From: Planctomycetota bacterium
GTDB lineage: Bacteria > Planctomycetota > UBA8108 > UBA1146
DNA: 64,000 nt
NCBI GenBank assembly: GCA_013911165.1
Contig: JACETR010000006.1
Span: 1 to 64,000, forward strand
Reading direction: 5' to 3'
This document shows positions 10,530 through 20,069 of the stretch, piece by piece. Under the pieces are notes generated by a model, which searched no databases, was not told where the DNA came from, and was given only the letters and a program-made list of their open reading frames with translations. Within the stretch, counting starts at the first letter, position 1. Each line of letters starts with the position of its first letter. Made by a program: the position numbers and the translations under genes.

Positions 10530-11683
10530 TCAGTCCTGTTCTGCTGCTGCTGTCGATATTCGGCCTGACCTTTACTGAGCCGGACACCTCGGTCTCTTTG
10601 GATAAAGACACACTGCAGTGGCAAGATTTGACTCCCCTGGAGGACCTGAAGGGTTGGAAAGTGTGTTGTGGCCCAGCCCGCTATGAGGTCAAGAACGGTG
10701 TGGTCACAGGGACCACTGTTCCGGGAAGCCCGAATACATTCCTGATTACAGAAAAGAAATATGGCGACTTTGAACTCGAGTATGAGTTCAAGGTCGACAG
10801 CCGATTGAACGCAGGAGTACAGATTCGCAGCGAAGTCAGCCAGAACCGCATGCGTGGCTGCCAGATCGAGATCGATATGGACGAAAATCGGCAACGATTC
10901 TGGAGTGCCGGGATCTATGAAGAGGGTGATCGAGGCTGGCTCTGTGACCTTTCAAAGAACCCGGAAGCCATCGCTGCACACAACATCGATGAATGGAATC
11001 ACGTTCGTGTGGTCACCCGTGGAGCCATGATCGAAACCTATCTGAATGGTGTCGCTGCAGCGAAGACATGGTGCGGCCAACGCCTGAAAGGGGTCATTGG
11101 CCTTCAGGTTCATGGCGTCGGTGCAGCTCAGACAGAGCCTCTGAAGGTTCAATGGCGACGACTGAAAATCAGGGATCATGGGGAACACCAATGGGTCACC
11201 GTTCTGGATTCATCCAAAACTCCCTCCCATTCCACCGATGAGGATTCCCCTGTGTCCCTTTGGAAGTTCACTCCCGACTCGACCACAGAAAGCCTGAAAC
11301 TGCTTCTCGATTTGAAAGAGAAGCAGTCATGGAGCTTTCGTCAGGGGGACCTTTCCTACCAAATCAACACCGCCAGAAACACATTCAGTTTCAGTTTTCC
11401 GCCGCTGAATAAGCAACAGGATTCAGGGCCCATGGGAATACTGGGATCCACACAGGACAGACCCTGGAATCAGTCGCGAATCTTCCTGCACAGGAACTCC
11501 TGGGGAGTCGGATATGAGATTCTGGGCCCCGGAGGATCGGGAAACTCCAGAAAAGTCGATCGGTTCGACCTTCCCCGACCCGGAAGCGGGGAGGAGTGGG
11601 CGATCACCGCCTCTCCCGGAACCCAGTGGCAAGTACAGGCCCTGATCCGAAAAACAGCGTCAAATAGCCCTCAAAAGCCCTGA
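10526..11683 (+). CDS. 3-keto-disaccharide hydrolase (DUF1080) domain protein, secreted
   Basis: Signal sequence MISPVLLLLSIFGLTF; PLEDLKGWKVCCGPARYEVKNGVVTGTTVPGSPNTFLITEKKYGDFELEYEFKVDSRLNAGVQIRSE is typical DUF1080. Confidence 0.88.
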   Translation: MISPVLLLLSIFGLTFTEPDTSVSLDKDTLQWQDLTPLEDLKGWKVCCGPARYEVKNGVVTGTTVPGSPNTFLITEKKYGDFELEYEFKVDSRLNAGVQIRSEVSQNRMRGCQIEIDMDENRQRFWSAGIYEEGDRGWLCDLSKNPEAIAAHNIDEWNHVRVVTRGAMIETYLNGVAAAKTWCGQRLKGVIGLQVHGVGAAQTEPLKVQWRRLKIRDHGEHQWVTVLDSSKTPSHSTDEDSPVSLWKFTPDSTTESLKLLLDLKEKQSWSFRQGDLSYQINTARNTFSFSFPPLNKQQDSGPMGILGSTQDRPWNQSRIFLHRNSWGVGYEILGPGGSGNSRKVDRFDLPRPGSGEEWAITASPGTQWQVQALIRKTASNSPQKP

Positions 11684-11777
11684 TTCGGCAGATGAGTGGC
11701 GGATTCTTCGGAAATCATTGCACCCCCAGAGGTGGACCGATAGACTTCCGGTTCGGTTAAAAACTCACGGAGGAATA

Positions 11778-11915
11778 ATGAAGGTCAGGATCAGAAAGAG
11801 CGGAATCAAGCGCAAGCGTCAGGGATTTCGCGCCCGCATGAAGACCAAAGCCGGCCGCAAGCAGATCAATGCCCGTCGCCGCAAGGGAACCACTCGCCTG
11901 ACGGCATGGGGTTAA
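11778..11915 (+). CDS. rpmH: 50S ribosomal protein bL34
   Basis: MKVRIRKSGIKRKRQGFRARMKTKAGRKQINARRRKGTTRLTAWG matches the L34 core GFRARMKTKxGRKxxxxRRRKG; SD CGGAGGAATA before ATG at 11778. Confidence 0.9.
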   Translation: MKVRIRKSGIKRKRQGFRARMKTKAGRKQINARRRKGTTRLTAWG

Positions 11916-11954
11916 TCAACTACAAGCCGCGTTCCCGACAATGTTAAAAATGTG

Positions 11955-11984
11955 ATCCAGTGCGTTCGCGCACTGGATTTTTTT
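11955..11984 (+). terminator. Rho-independent terminator of rpmH
   Basis: ATCCAGTGCG-TTCG-CGCACTGGAT perfect 10-bp stem with UUCG tetraloop followed by a T run. Confidence 0.92.
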
Positions 11985-12019
11985 GTTCCACTATTTTGCC
12001 CCGGATTTTCAGGCTGAAT

Positions 12020-12922
12020 TCAGCTGTCGAGAATGCTGTCGATACGGTTCATGAAATCGCCGTCCGATTCACCATCCATCCTCACAAGAATGTTTTTGGC
12101 AACATTTCTGAAATCGGTCGAGGCTTTCGATCCCGGCTCCTCGATCAGAACCATCTTCCCGCGGAGAGCTGATTTTTCCAGGGCTTCATCTTTTCTCACT
12201 GCACCGGCCCAATGAAGCTCTTCGTCCTTCAAGACCCTTTGAAAATGGTCGAACAATCGTCTGCCCGCGATCTGATCTTCCACCTCATTCGGAACCAGCC
12301 AGCGAGATGGAGGTGATTCCAGATGACTGACAAACTGCAGAACCTTGATGGCATCGACCCGCGCCGTAGCTTCGGCATTGGTAATCACCAAAACGTCCTG
12401 ACAATACTCTCCACAAAAATACTGGTGATGATCAATTCCAGCACCAGTATCGAAAGCGAGAATATCGGTATTGTCTGAATTGGCCGTCAAAATCTTCTGC
12501 AACTGACGATGGTCACTGTCGGACAATTCCAATAACTGGGTTCCATCGTCTTTCTGGCCGGTCAGCAGATGAAGAGACCCATCCGGGTAATCGTCATCTC
12601 CAGCCCAGTAACTGCGAGGAACCTCCACCAAAGCGTCATCCAGTGAACAATCACCATTCAAAAGTTCGCGAATTGTCCAACGGGGACTATCAACCGACAA
12701 ATAGATATGCGAGTTGTGGGTGTTCAGGTCGATATCGACCAAAATGACCCTTTTGCCCCTGCGAGCCCATTCCAGACAGACTGCCACCGCAAGGTGGGTT
12801 TTTCCGGCACCGCCTTTACCGCTGGTGATGGTGATGGTCTTCATCTCGGACAAGGGACAACCTCTTTTCTCAACAGGGTCACCGGCCCGAAACGGACCAA
12901 CTGAGCGGCGTGACGCTATCAT
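12020..12922 (-). CDS. MinD/ParA-family P-loop ATPase
   Basis: ITSGKGGAGKTHLAVAVCLEWARRGKRVILVDIDLNTHNSH (deviant Walker A KGGAGKT); the real start may be the ATG at 12844 (MKTITITSGKGG). Confidence 0.88.
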   Translation of the reverse strand: MIASRRSVGPFRAGDPVEKRGCPLSEMKTITITSGKGGAGKTHLAVAVCLEWARRGKRVILVDIDLNTHNSHIYLSVDSPRWTIRELLNGDCSLDDALVEVPRSYWAGDDDYPDGSLHLLTGQKDDGTQLLELSDSDHRQLQKILTANSDNTDILAFDTGAGIDHHQYFCGEYCQDVLVITNAEATARVDAIKVLQFVSHLESPPSRWLVPNEVEDQIAGRRLFDHFQRVLKDEELHWAGAVRKDEALEKSALRGKMVLIEEPGSKASTDFRNVAKNILVRMDGESDGDFMNRIDSILDS

Positions 12923-12928
12923 GCCTGA

Positions 12929-15900
12929 TCAGGGCTGAACTTCCACCCACCATTCCAACTCCTGGGTCAACAGCCCTTCATCGTCTCGCAGGACCCAGGG
13001 GGTCGGATCCTTGATGGAACAACGCACCCGATGCCAGCCCGGTTCCAGATCCTTGGCCCTGAGCTGTGCAGCTCTCACGGTTTTTCCGGTCGGGTCCAGT
13101 CCGCTCTGGGAGCGACGCCAAACCTCACCCAGTCGCTCATCATTGACCGCGGTCTGGCCAGTGGAACCCTCACCGCCGGCAGCGGCAGGTTTCTGCAACC
13201 CATAAGAGAGAACCCTCCAAACCACTTCCAGATCATGAGTCCGTGGTTGGAGTGTCCAGACCTTGAGGATGATCTCCTCCTCGTCCTCTTTTTTGAGGAC
13301 CAGCTCACCCGGCTCGGGCTCAACACGGTCGACAGGTCTCACGTTGCGATAGATCTGCTTCACCATGTGCTCCATACAAACGACACAGAAACCACTGAGA
13401 TCGCGCATCATGCACGACAACTGTGGACGCCAGACATGGTAGGGCTTGCGATCTCCCCCCTCAAAAAGACCGACAGTGCTGTTGTTCCACCAGCGGTCCT
13501 CTGCATCGATCCATTCCTGCCAGATCACCTTCGAAGCCACATCGTCTTTGTCGCTGCCGTGCATCAGATTGGGAGGAGCGGGGCGAGTGGCCACCACGGC
13601 ATCCCTGGGCGGCGGAGGCTGTTTGTCCGGGTCCTGCCCGGGTTCATTGTCGTATTCATCATTGAGGCCCCCAAAGGAATGCCCCACCTCGTGGTGGACG
13701 AGACCGAGAGCACCCTTGGGCAAACTGGTGACCCCCCCGCCACCGGTTGCGACCCCCGCCACATCATTGGCAATGACCACCGTTTGTCGATCCTTGCCTG
13801 CCTCCCCCAGACGATCAGTGATCGAAAACACTTTTCCGGCATTGGAGGTCAACACGTCGTAGCGAACCATACAGCCAAGGGGAGTGTCCTTGCTAATCTC
13901 ACCGGGTTCTCTGGAGACACCATTGTCGACGGACTGCAAGTGCACTGCGGAGCAGTTGAAGTATTGTTCGTATTCCCGGTAAGGATCGACGGAGAAAAGC
14001 AGGCGCTCACAGGTTTTGGCGTGGTTGAGAAACTGGGACTGCTGCTCGTCTGCCACCTGATACCCATCACCAAGGATAAACAGATCGATCCGATTTTTCG
14101 GATCTCCACTCTCTCTGAGGGGAACGACTGCCAAATAGGGGTCTAAGAGAAGCCTTCGGGCCTCTGCGGATTGTTCGGCATCGTCAGATTTGGCGATGAC
14201 TTCGCGCAACATCTGATCCGCCAAACTGAAGCTGCCCTGCTCTCTGAGCAGTTGTGCATAGTCGACGATCACGTCGATCTTCTTGGATTTCCTCAGACGT
14301 TCTGCCTGGGCAATGGCCTCACGTTCTCGCTCTTTCTTGAGTCGCTTCTCCTCCAGAAGATTCTCTTTATCGAGAATCGTTACCAATCGGCCATCGTACT
14401 CGACAAACTCTGATCCGGTCGGAATCCCCGGGCGAGCCTTCATGAGAATCGCTTCTGCAAGGCTCTCCCCACTCTTGCGCCGGTGCAAGTTGACCAGTGC
14501 ACGGTGGAATCCCTCATCATCTCCGGCGATCTCAGCAAGAAACACCAGGCCCATCACTCCCTCTACTGAGTGGGGAACTGACCTGAAAAGGGCAGACTTG
14601 TCGGTCGAGGTGACTTCAAGCCAAGACTTTTCCAGATTTTGTTTTCCACCGGCGATCGTGCGTTGCAACTCCACACTTTCCCGAGTCGCACGCAGTACTC
14701 TCATCGGAACCCCTGCAACACGGACTTCCAATTCACCACCGGCTGCACCTTCGATGAACTCTTCAAACATGGCCGTCAATGATCCCGCCTTGACGAGCAG
14801 ATCCAGAGCCTGAATGTGGTCATTGGGCGGCAGGTCGAGGGAAAGCGCGCGATAGAGAACAGGAGAGAGATCAGAGTAGCGACACTCCTCCAGATATCTT
14901 CTGGATCGGGCCAGCAGCTCGCTCCATTCACGAGGGGCCTTCACCCGCCGGGGAGGTTCTTTCAATTTGAGGTCTGCCATACCCTCGACCAGATCGGTCA
15001 GCATTCCCTCAAACTCATTGAAGCCCGCCAAACGCTGACGGGAAGCGGCGACCAATCGGAGCGCTTCGCCCGGTTTTCGCAGATTGAGCAGGCTTGTGAC
15101 TTGTTCATCCAAAGTTCGAATTTCAGCTCTGGCCATCCGCCCGATCTGATCTGCCCTGCCTGTCCAATACTTCCTGCTGGCGTCACCGGAATCGACTCTC
15201 GCGAGAAAACGGGCCACGACTGAGGCATTGCCAAACTCCTGAGCCAAAACCATCGGAGTGAGCAACTCTTCGAGGGCTTCCCGTCGTGTTAACTGCGTAG
15301 CACTTTTGACACCCTCAAGGGCTTCTGCGAGATCAAGACACGTCTTTGCAGCACGGCTGGAAGGTTGCCGCCTGGCGATGGACCGAAGTCCATCGATGGC
15401 ATCCCAGCCCATTTCTCCATCCGCCATTTCCTGCTCGAGAAGTTTCAGTGAAACTTCTCCATCGTCCATGGGTCCGGCAATCTGTGTCACGTCAGTGTTT
15501 GCCGAATCGGTTTCCTGTTGCAGCTGAACTTCCCGGACGATCTTCTTGGGGCCTGTGGCATATTCTTTGGCAACAAGTCCCACGAGAACCAGAAGAAGAA
15601 TCATCAGCGTGATATCTGCAACCCTGTTGAGGGCAGAAGGGCCTGACCTTCTCGGGACGTAAGCGTTCTCCTCATCCGGATTCGCAGCCACCGCAGATTT
15701 CTTCCCAGAGGAAGCAGTTGCCCCACGACTTCCTGTCGTGGCGGGTCGCTTTTTCGCAGGGTTCTTGCGAACTGCCTTCGCCTGTGGAGAGCGGACTTCG
15801 ATGATGGCTTCACCGATTTCAATCCGGTCCCCCGCACGAAGTCGGGCGGATTCGATGCGTTCTCCATTGAGATAGGTTCCATTCGAGGAACGCTTGTCGA

Positions 15901-16090
15901 TCAGGCGAAAATCCTGACCGTCAATTCTGATCTCCGCATGGACTCTACTGATTTTGGCAATATCAAGGGTGACAGTGCACTCATCGGATCTGCCGATGGT
16001 GATGGAACTGATGCCGGTAGTGGGAATCTGACGGGATCCACTACCGTGAACCAGAAACAGGTTCATGGAATCATCGGATTGCTGGGGCAT
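12929..16090 (-). CDS. FHA domain - transmembrane segment - M64-like (IgA peptidase) metallopeptidase fusion
   Basis: N-term ITIGRSDECTVTLDIAKISRVHAEI...DKRSSNGTYLNGERI (FHA); VADITLMILLLVLVGLVAKEYA (TM); C-term LGLVHHEVGHSFGGLNDEYDNEPG (HExGHxxxxLxDE, M64-like). Confidence 0.82.
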   Translation of the reverse strand: MPQQSDDSMNLFLVHGSGSRQIPTTGISSITIGRSDECTVTLDIAKISRVHAEIRIDGQDFRLIDKRSSNGTYLNGERIESARLRAGDRIEIGEAIIEVRSPQAKAVRKNPAKKRPATTGSRGATASSGKKSAVAANPDEENAYVPRRSGPSALNRVADITLMILLLVLVGLVAKEYATGPKKIVREVQLQQETDSANTDVTQIAGPMDDGEVSLKLLEQEMADGEMGWDAIDGLRSIARRQPSSRAAKTCLDLAEALEGVKSATQLTRREALEELLTPMVLAQEFGNASVVARFLARVDSGDASRKYWTGRADQIGRMARAEIRTLDEQVTSLLNLRKPGEALRLVAASRQRLAGFNEFEGMLTDLVEGMADLKLKEPPRRVKAPREWSELLARSRRYLEECRYSDLSPVLYRALSLDLPPNDHIQALDLLVKAGSLTAMFEEFIEGAAGGELEVRVAGVPMRVLRATRESVELQRTIAGGKQNLEKSWLEVTSTDKSALFRSVPHSVEGVMGLVFLAEIAGDDEGFHRALVNLHRRKSGESLAEAILMKARPGIPTGSEFVEYDGRLVTILDKENLLEEKRLKKEREREAIAQAERLRKSKKIDVIVDYAQLLREQGSFSLADQMLREVIAKSDDAEQSAEARRLLLDPYLAVVPLRESGDPKNRIDLFILGDGYQVADEQQSQFLNHAKTCERLLFSVDPYREYEQYFNCSAVHLQSVDNGVSREPGEISKDTPLGCMVRYDVLTSNAGKVFSITDRLGEAGKDRQTVVIANDVAGVATGGGGVTSLPKGALGLVHHEVGHSFGGLNDEYDNEPGQDPDKQPPPPRDAVVATRPAPPNLMHGSDKDDVASKVIWQEWIDAEDRWWNNSTVGLFEGGDRKPYHVWRPQLSCMMRDLSGFCVVCMEHMVKQIYRNVRPVDRVEPEPGELVLKKEDEEEIILKVWTLQPRTHDLEVVWRVLSYGLQKPAAAGGEGSTGQTAVNDERLGEVWRRSQSGLDPTGKTVRAAQLRAKDLEPGWHRVRCSIKDPTPWVLRDDEGLLTQELEWWVEVQP

Positions 16091-16155
16091 TGGGGCTCAT
16101 TTCATTCCCGATCAGTTTCCATGAGTGAGCCCCCCATTTCCAGACTCAAACCGGT

Positions 16156-17085
16156 CTAAATGAGCCCCAGATCCCGTCGCAGTTCGGTGACGAGGGCCTC
16201 ATTCTCCAGGTCGATGACCGGATCTGAATCGTATTGCTCAAAGAAGAATGAGCCGGGCAACTCATCGGGAATCTCCAGCTTCTTGCGGATCTTCTTCTCT
16301 GCCGGTACGAATCCGCGCTTGGCGAGACGAACGAGGGATTCACCTATGGTTCCCTGAAGGCCGCAGACGAGGACCACCGCTTGATCCGGCCCCAGGGATC
16401 CAGAGGGGATCCCCATTCTCTCCTCGAGAACTTCGAGGGCATCTGCCTTGAATCGATCCTCCGCCCTGCCGTGAAGACCATCCCATTCCGGATATTCGGC
16501 AGGTCGGCTGACTGTCGGCAAATAGAGGAGCCCATGCTCACTGGAGAGATCTTCCAGTTCGCGTCGATAGCCCAAATCTCCAGGCCGGGAAGCACCATGA
16601 ATGATGCAGGTCCGGTCCATCGCGCTCCCTCCATTCCTTGTCCAGTCATCGCGAACGATGGAGACGAAAGGAGCCAAACCGGTTCCGGCACTGACCAGAA
16701 TGCGCCAGCGCTTGTCGTCCTCACCCACTGTTCCGGGAATCGTGAAGTGCCCTTTCGGCTTGGGACGCAAAAAGACCCGGTCTCCCTGCTGAAGTTTGAA
16801 AAGGCTGTGGGTCAGGGGATTTTTGGATTCAGGACTTCCGACTCGACGAATATAGAACTCGACATGACCACGCTCTGCAGGTTCGGAAGCGATGGACATC
16901 GGTCTTTGAACGCCTCCCAACTCAGGTTCATCGACATTATTGACGCCGATGACCATGTATTGGCCGGGGACAAACCAGTCTCCTTCGGGAAGGGGATCAT
17001 CGGGACGAACCCTGAAAATCGCCAATTCTTCAGAAAAATCTTCCCGCTTTTCGATGGTGGCATTCAGATCCAGAACCTTGGCCAT
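16156..17085 (-). CDS. ferredoxin--NADP+ reductase family protein
   Basis: PGQYMVIGVNN, RPMSIASEPAERGHVEFYIRRV, LVSAGTGLAPFVSIVRD, CIIHGASRPGDLGYRRELEDL; FNR FAD/NAD-binding motifs. Confidence 0.85.
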   Translation of the reverse strand: MAKVLDLNATIEKREDFSEELAIFRVRPDDPLPEGDWFVPGQYMVIGVNNVDEPELGGVQRPMSIASEPAERGHVEFYIRRVGSPESKNPLTHSLFKLQQGDRVFLRPKPKGHFTIPGTVGEDDKRWRILVSAGTGLAPFVSIVRDDWTRNGGSAMDRTCIIHGASRPGDLGYRRELEDLSSEHGLLYLPTVSRPAEYPEWDGLHGRAEDRFKADALEVLEERMGIPSGSLGPDQAVVLVCGLQGTIGESLVRLAKRGFVPAEKKIRKKLEIPDELPGSFFFEQYDSDPVIDLENEALVTELRRDLGLI

Positions 17086-17187
17086 GACCCCGCCCTCCAG
17101 AATTTGGATTCCCGCTTCAACCTGCCAGCAGCAACAGGATCGAGTGTCGATCGGGAAACCTGCCGGGTCAAGAGCCGGAGAATCGGA

Positions 17188-18873
17188 CTAGAGGCAGTCT
17201 GCTTCACAAGTCAGGGGGTCGTCCGTCGCATCGCTCCCACAAGAACCGTAAGGCTCAGGCAGTGGATCACCGGACACAAATAATGCGTCCAGCAGTGTAA
17301 TTGCGTCTGAGACGTTGAGGGCTCCATCGTCATTGGTGTCAGAAGAATCTTCGCAAGACGGTGCGTCAGTCCCGGGAATGAATAACCAGGCAAGAATCTG
17401 AATGGCATCTGCAATGTTGGCTGATCCAGACCCATCCACGTCGCCTCTTCTAAATTCGGAACTGGGCAATGGTGCTGCTCCGAGGGCTCCCATATCTGTC
17501 AATGTTCCATCCGCATCGAGGGGCAAGAGTGGATTGCCATTGTTCAAACAGGGTGACCCAGACTCGAGAGTGTAAATCCCATTTCCGGCATCTGTGAAAA
17601 GGGGATCCGCATCGATGCTGTCAACGGGAGTCACCGCCGTCGCTGACAGATTTTCTACACAGGAATAGGTCACCGAGGTTGATCCGGGAATTGCGACGAT
17701 ACTTCCACCCGCTCCCGCCATGACGATGCTCGAGTCGATGCGCACCGCTTCAATCCCTGAATTGTTGATACTGATGGCCTCGGCACTGCCAATATCGGTC
17801 AGGCCAAAAGTGCACTTTTCAATCAACAAATCGAGCGGGTTGAAGCTGATTGCCAGATGACTCCCGGCATTGGTTGCAAAATTATTGTGAAACACGCAAC
17901 CCCTGATGACCTGAGTTTCCTGATTGGACCCTGAATCGAGAAGAATCGCTCCGCCTGAACTCCCGCCCAGATTGTCCCTGAATACGGAGCTTTCTATCGT
18001 TGCTCGGGCTTGGTCAGAGATCACCACGGCTCCCCCAGAGATGGGTGAGCTGTTGTTCTCAAAGAGACAGTTCTGGATTTGGGCTTCCGAATCGAAATAA
18101 ATCCAAATCCCCCCCACAGCCAGATTTGAGGCGTTTCCAATCATTGTTGTTTCGCTGATAGTGATAGAACTCTCTTCACAGAGAATTCCACCAGCAACGA
18201 CTTCAGCAACATTGTTTTCAAAGTGACAGTTGAGTAGCGTCGCTTCCGCTGAATTGTTCAAACACATTCCGCCACCGGAATCTGCGGTGGAGTTGTTGCG
18301 AATTACCACGGAGTCCACCGTGACATTACCGAATGTGGGTCCTTCAATATGAATCCCTGCCCCAGAAGCAGCAGTGTTGTTTTCGATAATGCAATTTCGG
18401 ATTGTCGGATAGGAATTCATGATCAGGATTCCACCGCCGAGTAAACCGTTGGCAGTCTGGGTTCCCCCTCCTGATTGAATGGTGAAACCTTCGAGGGTTG
18501 CTCCTGAAATTTCTCCGGAAATGAAACTGACCACTGATCCATTTCCGCTTCCAACAAGGCGGGTCACTTCGGGGCCTTCACTGGAGCGAACGATGATGTT
18601 TTTTCCGTTGAAGTTGATCGGAGCCGGCCAATCCCCTGGAGAGACGATAATTTCATCTCCCTCAAGAGCCAGATCGATGGCGGTATTGATTTGGGGGACG
18701 TCTTGAGGGACCAGAATCTCCGCCGCATTGGCCATCCCCTGCCAGCACAGGGAAGCCCACACCACTGCCAACCGGGCGTATCCTGAAACGGATCTGGCCC
18801 AGTGATTCATGCATTGCCAATGGGTCTTTCCCGACATCCTATTTCCTCCCAATAAAGTCACAGCAGGGCTCAC
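17188..18873 (-). CDS. secreted right-handed parallel beta-helix protein with C-terminal dockerin-like domain
   Basis: Repeated IxxCxFENN/IxNCxIENN beta-helix rungs; C-term RRGDVDGSGSANIADAIQILAWLF...DTNDDGALNVSDAITLLDALF. Confidence 0.82.
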   Translation of the reverse strand: MSPAVTLLGGNRMSGKTHWQCMNHWARSVSGYARLAVVWASLCWQGMANAAEILVPQDVPQINTAIDLALEGDEIIVSPGDWPAPINFNGKNIIVRSSEGPEVTRLVGSGNGSVVSFISGEISGATLEGFTIQSGGGTQTANGLLGGGILIMNSYPTIRNCIIENNTAASGAGIHIEGPTFGNVTVDSVVIRNNSTADSGGGMCLNNSAEATLLNCHFENNVAEVVAGGILCEESSITISETTMIGNASNLAVGGIWIYFDSEAQIQNCLFENNSSPISGGAVVISDQARATIESSVFRDNLGGSSGGAILLDSGSNQETQVIRGCVFHNNFATNAGSHLAISFNPLDLLIEKCTFGLTDIGSAEAISINNSGIEAVRIDSSIVMAGAGGSIVAIPGSTSVTYSCVENLSATAVTPVDSIDADPLFTDAGNGIYTLESGSPCLNNGNPLLPLDADGTLTDMGALGAAPLPSSEFRRGDVDGSGSANIADAIQILAWLFIPGTDAPSCEDSSDTNDDGALNVSDAITLLDALFVSGDPLPEPYGSCGSDATDDPLTCEADCL

Positions 18874-18994
18874 CGGAGCTATAGAGGGAGCGAATAATTA
18901 CTCCCGAATGCCAGTCAGTCCATAAAATCCTGAATATCCGATAATGTTACAATTGGCACGATTGGGACTCCACCGCATTCCGGCCCAAACCCCA

Positions 18995-19016
18995 TTTTTT
19001 AGGCATGGCTAAAAAA
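18995..19016. promoter_or_regulatory. candidate DtxR-family operator upstream of the metal ABC transporter operon
   Basis: 22-bp near-perfect palindrome TTTTTTAGGCATGGCTAAAAAA, about 57 bp before the ATG at 19074. Confidence 0.5.
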
Positions 19017-19073
19017 AGATTTCGCCAAGGTTAAAACTTGATTCTGAAGGGCTTTGATTTGAAGATCGGGCCC

Positions 19074-20069
19074 ATGCGTAATTATCCGATTATTCGACAA
19101 GTTTCGGGCTCCCTGAGGCCACTGTGGCAGAAGGCCATTTTTTCATGCCTGCTTTTCGTGGTTCCTCTGGGGCTCCTCGCGCTGCCTGGTCTGGCTGGTT
19201 GCAAGGGCCCTGAACCGGAATCTTCCACCGACGTCCTGAAAATTTTGTGTACGACCGAGATGCTCGCTGAACCGGTACGCAGAATGGTGCCTCCGGAAAT
19301 CCAGGTTGAGCACCTCATGGGTAGTGGAGTCGATCCCCACCTTTACAAACCGACCCCCAAAGACCTGCGTAAAATCCTTCGTGCAGATCTGGTTTTCTAC
19401 CATGGACATCACCTCGAAGGTCGCATGTCAGAGATGCTGTCCCAGCTCGAAGAAAACTCACCCACCGTCAAGGCGATTGCCATCTGTGAGAAGGTTCCGG
19501 CAGGGGATCTGATTCTAGACGAATCCGGTACCGTCGATCCGCACTTTTGGCTCGATGTTCCCCTGTGGCTGAAAGTGTGTGCAAACCTCAAGTCGGCTTT
19601 GCTGGAGTCTGGACAACTGCCCGTTGAAGACTTGAACCGCAGGCACTCCGAATTGGTCTCGGACCTTGAGGCGTTGCATCAAAGCGTCCTTTCCACTCTT
19701 GCATCTATCCCACCGGCGAAAAGGGTTCTCGTCACAGCCCACGACGCTTTTGCCTATTTCGGAAACAGGTATGAGTTCGAAGTTCACGGGATTCAGGGCA
19801 TCAGTACTGAGTCGGAACCCTCACTGAAAAGAGTCAACCAACTGGTCGAATTGCTCAGTGAAAGAAAGATTCCTTCCATCTTTGTCGAATCAACTGTTCC
19901 GGAGCGAAATGTGCTCGCCCTGATCGAGGGCTGCCAAAAACTGGGGCACCAGCTGACCGTAGGTGGAAAACTTTACAGCGATGCTCCTGGTCCTCCTGAG
20001 AGTGGCGCAGACAGCTGGTCAAAAATGGTGAGACACAATGCCCAGACGATTGCTGAGGGTCTGAGATGA
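19074..20069 (+). CDS. Zn/Mn-type metal ABC transporter substrate-binding lipoprotein
   Basis: Lipobox LPGLAGC; VEHLMGSGVDPHLYKPTPKDLRKILRADLVFYHGHHLEGRM; VTAHDAFAYFGNRYEFEVHGIQGISTESEPS; ORF opens with TTG at 19038, ATG at 19074 preferred. Confidence 0.9.
   Translation: MRNYPIIRQVSGSLRPLWQKAIFSCLLFVVPLGLLALPGLAGCKGPEPESSTDVLKILCTTEMLAEPVRRMVPPEIQVEHLMGSGVDPHLYKPTPKDLRKILRADLVFYHGHHLEGRMSEMLSQLEENSPTVKAIAICEKVPAGDLILDESGTVDPHFWLDVPLWLKVCANLKSALLESGQLPVEDLNRRHSELVSDLEALHQSVLSTLASIPPAKRVLVTAHDAFAYFGNRYEFEVHGIQGISTESEPSLKRVNQLVELLSERKIPSIFVESTVPERNVLALIEGCQKLGHQLTVGGKLYSDAPGPPESGADSWSKMVRHNAQTIAEGLR

Noticed and set aside
13031-14146. 371-aa + strand ORF
   Set aside because: Lies entirely antisense to the FHA-M64 gene, whose protein has recognisable domains in the - frame; shadow ORF.
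16381-17283. 300-aa + strand ORF
   Set aside because: Antisense to the ferredoxin-NADP reductase gene; no recognisable motifs.
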